This document shows positions 58,601 through 64,000 of a stretch of DNA of 64,000 bases, one piece after another. Both the position numbers and the translations under genes were made by a program. Position 1 is the first letter of the stretch. Each line of letters opens with the position of its first letter. Under the pieces are notes generated by a model. That model was not told where the DNA came from and did not search any database. It was given only the letters and a program-made list of their open reading frames with translations. The stretch comes from Prorocentrum cordatum (taxonomy: Eukaryota; Sar; Dinophyceae; Prorocentrales; Prorocentraceae): positions 404,585 to 468,584 of the forward strand of contig CAUYUJ010017838.1 of the NCBI GenBank assembly GCA_963575745.1, in the 5' to 3' direction.

Positions 58601-58880
58601 ACGATAACAGAACAGAACAACAATACGCCGGCTGTCTTCTCACAAAGGCCCCCTAAACCCGGACACGCTAGACCGGCACATCCAACACACCTCGAAAGCA
58701 ATTTCTCCCGACGGCGGCATGAACAAAAAACGGCATTGCACTTGAAGGCGGCACGGACAAAAAACTGCACTGCAACATTCCCGTCATCCGCCGACCCCTT
58801 GGGGTTCATCGGCGTGTGAGATGCTTCCCCCTCCCCAAACCTCTCCCCCGGGAGCCCAGTCAGGTCGATTTGGAGGGGGG
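55613..58880. other. long GC-rich stretch, no supportable gene
   Basis: Overlapping open frames of 100-400 codons exist on both strands (for example 56,228-57,415 minus). All are Arg/Pro/Gly/Ala-rich with no domain-like order. Small features are CGTCGCCGTCGCC at 55,792-55,815, alternating GCCGCGGCC at 58,321-58,340 and CGGATCGGATCG-like sequence at 58,530. A real gene could be hidden by frame changes. Confidence 0.4.
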
Positions 58881-58939
58881 AGAAGGGGGTCTACCCGGGC
58901 TGGCTGGGCTGGCCGGGGGGATACTTCGCTCAAGAAATA

Positions 58940-59545
58940 CGGCCGGGGGGCATCGAGGGCCTCAAAACGGGCCACGAGGGCCCCAAGAGACCTCCAAGAC
59001 GGTCCAAGAGGGCCCCGAGTCGCCGAAACGTCGTCCCAAGACGGCCAAGATGGCCTCCAGAAGGCCCAAGATGCCTCCAAGACGCCCCAAGAGGTTTCGA
59101 AGAGACCTCACAAGAGGGCCCCAATAGGCCCAAATCATTGATTTGTGTTTTCTGTCACGGTTTTGGGTTGTCGCCTTTTCGGGTTTCCGACGCTCGAAGA
59201 CGGCCCAAGGGGCCCCCAAGACCGCCCCAAGACAGCCCAAGAGGCTCCCAAGAAGGCCCCAAGACGGCCCAAGAGGGCCCTAAGACGGCCCAAGAGGGCT
59301 TCAAGACAGCCCAAGAGGGCTCCAAGAGGGCCCCAAGAGGGGCCCAAGAAGGGGACCACGAACGGAAAATTCTAGCTTTCCGCCCCAAGAGGCCTCCAGG
59401 AGGACCTAAGAGGCCCTCAAGGGGGCCCAACAGGCCCCTAAGAGACCCCAAGAGGCTCCCAAGAGACCCCAAGAGGCCCCAAAGAGGCCCCAAGAGGCCC
59501 CAAAGCAGCCCCGCAGAGTCCTCCAAACTGCCTCGGGCAGGCCCC
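58940..59545 (+). repeat. CCAAGAGGCCCC degenerate repeats
   Basis: Units of about 15-18 bp (CCCAAGACGGCCCAAGAGGG) in plus orientation, interrupted at 59,130-59,190 by ATTTGTGTTTTCTGTCACGG-like unique sequence. It is the reverse complement of the family that follows at 60.0-62.5 kb. Confidence 0.85.
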
Positions 59546-59641
59546 CGAGATGCTTCTCACGAGATCCCAACGAACATCCAAGAGGCCTCTGAACCACAAT
59601 CCAGGCACGGTGGCAGGATGGGCCGAAGGCCATCAGACCTG

Positions 59642-60834
59642 CTTGGCACGGGGACGGAAAGCGCACTTACTTTCAGAGCGCACGAGATCGCTGGCTCGTC
59701 CGCTCTTACACCTCTTATTGACTCCCTTCCCCTCGCTCTTGTCCTATCTCAGCCTCGGAGAGTCGCGGAGCTTTCTTTGAGCGCGTTTCTTGTTTTGGAG
59801 GGGGCGGTCGGGTCGCGTTGCGTTTTCCGCGTTTGGGCTGCCAGCTTTCCAGAACCCCGCGTTGTCCTTGCGTGGACCGCTCGTTGTCCACGCGTTGCCG
59901 CCCGTCCCTGTGCCCTGGCGTCAAGAACTTATTACGCCGCAGCTCTCTGTTGGGAGCTTTGGTCTTATCAGCTCGATTACGTCACCGCTCGCTCTTGGGA
60001 GCCGCGGTGCTAAGAGCCTTTGGGAGTATTTTGGGCCTCTTGGGGGGCTCTTGGGGAGCCTCTTGGGTGCCTCTTGGGGACCTTTTGGGGCTTCTCGGGG
60101 GCCTCTTGGGGCCTCCTGGGAGCTTCTGGGTGGCGGGGGTGAAGGGACTAGGCTGCCTTTGGCCGTCTTTGGGCTCTCTTGGGGGCCTCTTGGGGCCTTC
60201 TTGGGGCCGTCCTGGGGCCGTCTTGGGCCGTCTTGGCGCCTCTTGGGCCGTCTTGGCGCCCTCTTGGGCCGTTTTGGGGCCCTCTTGGGGGCCTCTTGGG
60301 CCTTCTTGGGGCGCTCTTGGGGGCCTCTTGGACAGTCTTGGGCGCCTCTTGGCCCGTCTTGGCGCCCTCTTGGGCTATTTTGGGGGCCTCTTGGGAACAT
60401 CTTGGGCCGTCTTGGGGCGGTCTTGGGGGCCTCTTGGACCGTCTTCAACGCCATGAAAGGCGAAAAGCCGTATATGCTAGAAATGCACGTTTTCCTAAGA
60501 AAATCAATGATTTTGGCCTCGTGGGGCCCTCTTGGGACGCCTCGTGGGCGCCTCCTGGGGCGTCGTGGAGGCCTCTTGGGACGTCTTGGGGCCGCCTTGG
60601 GCGGTCTTGGGCTCTCTTGGAGCGCTCTTGGGCCGTCTTGGGCGCTTCTTGGGCCGTCTTGGGCCGTCTTGGGCGCCGTCTTGGCCGCTTCTTGGGCTGT
60701 CTTAGGCGCCTAAGACGGCCCAAGAAGCGCCCAAGAAGCGTTCTCCGATGATGTCTCGAGCGAAACGCTGTTTTTAAGCCCCGAAGGCCGTCCTACTCGA
60801 TAAAAAACGAGGCGGGAGGGCAATTAGACCTGAC
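59642..60834 (+). repeat. 1,193-bp tandem unit, copy A
   Basis: Begins TTGGCACGGGGACGGAAAGC. About 370 bp of unique sequence is followed by CTCTTGGGGGCC-type repeats and a TCTTAGGCGCCTAAGA palindrome near 60,700. It matches copy B at an offset of exactly 1,193 with few changes. Confidence 0.92.
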
Positions 60835-62000
60835 CTTGGCACGGGGACGGAAAGCGCACTTACTTTCAGAGCGCACGAGATCGCTGGCTCGTCCGCTCTT
60901 ACACCTCTTATTGACTCCCTTCCCCTCGCTCTTGTCCTATCTCAGCCTCGGAGAGTCGCGGAGCTTTCTTTGAGCGCGTTTCTTGTTTTGGAGGGGGCGG
61001 TCGGGTCGCGTTGCGTTTTCCGCGTTTGGGCTGCCAGCTTTCCAGAACCCCGCGTTTTCCTTGCGTGGACCGCTCGTTGTCCACGCGTTGCCGCCCGTCC
61101 CTGTGCCCTGGCGTCAAGAACTTATTACGCCGCAGCTCTCTGTTGGGAGCTTTGGTCTTATCAGCTCGATTACGTCACCGCTCGCTCTTGGGAGCCGCGG
61201 TGCTAAGAGCCTTTGGGAGTATTTTGGGCCTCTTGGGGGGCTCTTGGGGAGCCTCTTGGGTGCCTCTTGGGGACCTTTGGGGGCTTTTCGGGTGCCTCTG
61301 GGGGCCTCCTGGGAGCTTCTGGGCTGCGGGGGTGAAGGGACTAGGCTGCCTTTGGCCGTCTTTGGGCTCTCTTGGGGGCCTCTTGGGGCCTTCTTGGGGC
61401 CGTCCTGGGGCCGTCTTGGGCCGTCTTGGCGCCTCTTGGGCCGTCTTGGCGCCCTCTTGGGCCGTTTTGGGGCCCTCTTGGGGGCCTCTTGGGCCTTCTT
61501 GGGGCGCTCTTAGGGGCCTCTTGGACAGTCTTGGGCGCCTCTTGGCCCGTCTTGGCGCCCTCTTGGGCTATTTTGGGGGCATCTTGGGAACATCTTGGGC
61601 CGCCTTGGGGCAGTCTTTGGGGCCTCTTGGACCGTCTTCAACGCCATGAAAGGCGAAAAGCCGTATATGGTAGAAATGTACGTTTTCCTACAGAAAATCA
61701 ATGATTTTGGCCTTTTGGGGCCCTCTTGGGACGCCTCGTGGGCGCCTCCTGGGGCGTCGTGGAGGCCTCTTGGGACGTCTTGGGGCCGCCTTGGGCGGTC
61801 TTGGGCTCTCTTGGAGCGCTCTTGGGCCGCCTTGGGCGCTTCTTGGGCCGTCTTGGGCCGTCTTGGGCGCCGTCTTGGCCGCTTCTTGGGCTGTCTTAGG
61901 CGCCTAAGACGGCCCAAGAAGCGCCCAAGAAGCGTTATCCGATCATGTCTCGAGCGAAACGCTGTTTTAAGCCCCGAAGGCCGTCCTACTCTATCAAAAC
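60835..62000 (+). repeat. 1.2-kb tandem unit, copy B
   Basis: Near-identical to copy A, including the unique head (one visible change GTTGTCC to GTTTTCC) and the palindrome. Repeat-part differences include GGGGACCTTTGGGGG. Confidence 0.92.
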
Positions 62001-62610
62001 CTGGCGTCAAGAACTTATTACGCCGCAGCTCTCTGTTGGGAGCTTTGGTCTTATCAGCTCGATTGCGTCACCGCTCGCTCTTGGGAGCCGCGGTGCTAAG
62101 AGCCTTTGGGAGTATGTTGGGCCTCTTGGGGGGCTCTTGGGGAGCCCCTTGGGTGCCTCTTCGGGACCTTTTGGGGCTTTTCGGGTGCCTCTGGAGGCCT
62201 CCTGGGAGCTTCTGGGCTGCGGGGGTGAAGGGACTAGGCTGCCTTTGGCCGTCTTTGGGCTCTCTTGGGGGCCTCTTGGGGCCTTCTTGGGGCCGTCCTG
62301 GCGCCGTCTTGAGCCGTCTTGGCGCCTCTTGGGCCGTCTTGGCGCCCTCTTGGACCGTTTTGGGGCCTTCTTGGGAGCCTCTGGGGCCTTCGTGGGGCGC
62401 TCTTGGGGGCCTTTTGGACAATCTTGGACGCCTCTTGGCCCGTCTTGGCGCCCTCTTGGGCTATTGTTGGGGCCTCTTGGGAACATCTTGGGCCGTCTTG
62501 GAGCGGTCTTGGGGGCCTCTTGGACCGTTTTCAGCGCCATTAAAGGCGGAAAGCCGCATATGCTCAAAATGTACGTTTTCCCTGCGAAAATTACCTAACA
62601 GCGAAGACTG
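62001..62610 (+). repeat. 1.2-kb tandem unit, partial copy C
   Basis: Joins at CTGGCGTCAAGAACTTATTA, a point inside the unique head (equivalent to 59,915 and 61,108), so the first 273 bp of the unit are missing. It is more diverged than A and B and ends near 62,600. Confidence 0.88.
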
Positions 62611-62751
62611 ATAGGTTTCTAATAGGGTAAAAAGAGAGCAGCAGATGACTCCACAGGGGGGTCTGGGCAGCCGTTGGGGAGCCGTTGGGAGGCCGTTGGG
62701 GGGCCGTTGGGGATTGCCGGGGAACCTCGTTTTTCGCAAACAGTCACACAC

Positions 62752-63190
62752 TTCGTGCTCTTCGACCTCCCAGAACTCCATTCTTCGACCTCCCAGAACT
62801 CCATTCCCGGGCCACATTCTGAATGCCCGGAGCCAACTGTAGGCCACTTCGTGCTCTTCGAGTTCCCAGAACTCCATTCCCGGGCCACATTTTGAATGCC
62901 CGGAGCCAACTGTAGGCCACTTCGTGGTCTTCGAGTTCCCAGAACTCCATTCCCGGGCCACATTTTGGATGCCCGGAGCCAACTGTAGGCCACTTCGTGG
63001 TCTTCGAGTTCCCAGAACTCCATTCCCGGGCCACATTTTGGATGCCCGGAGCCAACTGTAGGCCACTTCGTGCTCTTGGACTTCCCAGAACTCCATTCCT
63101 GGGTATGATTTTGAATGCCCGGAGCAAACTGTAGGCCACTTCGTGTTCTTCGAGTTCCCAGAATTCCATTCCCTGGCCACATTTTGAATG
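62752..63190 (+). repeat. 73-bp tandem repeat, about 6 copies
   Basis: GGAGCC(A)AACTGTAGGCCAC starts at 62,829, 62,902, 62,975, 63,048 and 63,121, an exact 73-bp period. The unit includes CTCCATTCCCGGGCCACATT. The first copy carries a small internal duplication (CTTCGACCTCCCAGAACTCC). Confidence 0.95.
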
Positions 63191-64000
63191 CTGAGGCAGG
63201 CTGATGCTGAGGCTGAGGCAGGCTGAGGCAGGCTGAGGCTGAGGCCGAAGCTGAAGGCAGACTCAGGCTGAGGCTGATGCAGGCTGAGGCTGAGGCTGAA
63301 GCAGGCTGAGGCTGATGCAGGCTGAGGCTGAGGCTGAGGCTGAGGCAGGCTGAGGCTGAGGCAGGCTGAGGCTGAGGCCTGAGGCTGAGGCGAGGCAGAC
63401 TGAGGCTGAAGCAGGCTGAGGATGAGGCTGAGGCTGAGGCTGAGGCTGAGGAGGCTGAGGCAGGCTGAGGAGGGGCTGAGGCAGGAGGCTGAGGCTGAGG
63501 GCCGAGGCTGAGGCTGAGGCTGAGGCAGGCTGAGGCTGAGGCCAGAGGCAGGCTGAGCTGATGCAGGCTGAGGCTGAGGCTGAAGGCAGACTGAGGCTGA
63601 AAGCAGGCTGAGGCTGAGGCTGAGGCAGGCTGAGGCTGAGGCTGAGGCTGAGGCAGGCTGAGGCTGAGGCAGGCTGAGGCTGAGGCTGAGGAGGCTGAGG
63701 CACTGAGACTGAAGCCGAGGCTGAAGGCAGATTGAGGCTGAGGCTGAGGCAGAGGCAGGCTGAGGCTGCGGCTGAGGCAGGCTGATGCTGAGGCAGGCTG
63801 AGGCTGAGGCTGAGGCTGATGCAGGCCGAGGCTGAGGCAGCCTGAGGCAGGCTGAAGGCAGACTGAGGCTGAGGCTGAAGCAGGCTGAGGCTGAGGCTGA
63901 GGCAGGCTGAGGCTGAGGCTGAGCTGAGGCTGATGCTGAGGCAGGCTGAGGCTGAGGCTGAGGCTGAGGCTGAGGCAGGCTGAGGCTGAGGCCTGAGGCT
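63190..64000 (+). repeat. GAGGCT hexamer satellite, continues past window
   Basis: GCTGAGGCTGAGGCAGGCTGAG throughout, alternating GAGGCT and GAGGCAGGCT. Open on the minus strand as SLSLSLPQPQPQ, a repeat translation. It reaches the last base. Confidence 0.95.

Noticed and set aside
59790-62611. Frames of 200-340 codons with LGPSWGPLGASW repeats
   Set aside because: Generated by CTTGGGGCC units in the tandem duplication; all three frames are open.
62640-63200. CRISPR-like array (73-bp period)
   Set aside because: Units are near-identical along their whole length with no variable spacers, and the host is eukaryotic.
63263-63703. Ser/Leu/Pro/Gln repeat frame at the right end
   Set aside because: Direct translation of the GAGGCT satellite.

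Overview
The window looks like nuclear DNA of a dinoflagellate. It is GC-rich and dominated by simple and tandem repeats. Every locus supported as coding lies on the minus strand. The genes have few short introns, and the protein families (a dinoflagellate-type methyltransferase-like protein, a zinc-finger/transposase-like protein, LINE-type reverse transcriptase pieces) fit that group. The genus is not proven; the density of one short in-gene motif reminds me of Prorocentrum, but that is from memory only.

Layout. 1-5.2 kb: trinucleotide microsatellites (CAT, CTC, AGT) with no gene. 5.2-9.5 kb: gene A, a cysteine-rich protein of unknown function, split by an intron and carrying an in-frame stop and two frameshifts. 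9.5-20.2 kb: one 3' exon (gene B, 11.1-11.7 kb) among tandem repeats, poly-C runs and a very C-rich strand. 20.4-23.8 kb: gene C, a large conserved-looking protein broken by several one-base frame changes. 25.4-27.7 kb: remains of a LINE-like element (FADD reverse transcriptase box and C2H2-like fingers) followed by a segment holding two related domains. 28.9-31.0 kb: gene D. 33.0-34.1 kb: C-terminal endonuclease-like part of a second retroelement protein (E). 34.9-37.4 kb: gene F. 41.4-44.3 kb: genes G1 and G2, in one frame and separated only by a TAG and nine bases. 46.0-49.8 kb: gene H, zinc finger plus transposase-like. 50-64 kb: repeats only, including a tandemly duplicated 1.2-kb unit, a 73-bp tandem array and a GAGGCT hexamer satellite running off the end.

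Two features tie the middle of the window together. First, a short sequence (plus strand CGCCAGAGGCTG, coding strand CAGCCTCTGGCG) occurs about 38 times between 29.4 and 49.8 kb. It sits mostly inside genes D, F, G1, G2 and H, and is read in all three frames (as QPLA, SLWR or AASGA/PASGG) without a stop. Second, long blocks of a roughly 20-24 bp GGTCTGGTCTACTTTTGGG repeat separate the genes, and two of these blocks form a large, slightly diverged inverted repeat centred at 39,940. Near three separate places (37.7, 38.3 and 49.9 kb) a conserved 45-bp head is followed by a CATAGCAT-type tail.

Many genes carry single-base frame changes, often next to homopolymers. The window cannot tell whether these are assembly errors or decayed copies, so the gene models are approximate and no function is claimed where no family could be named.
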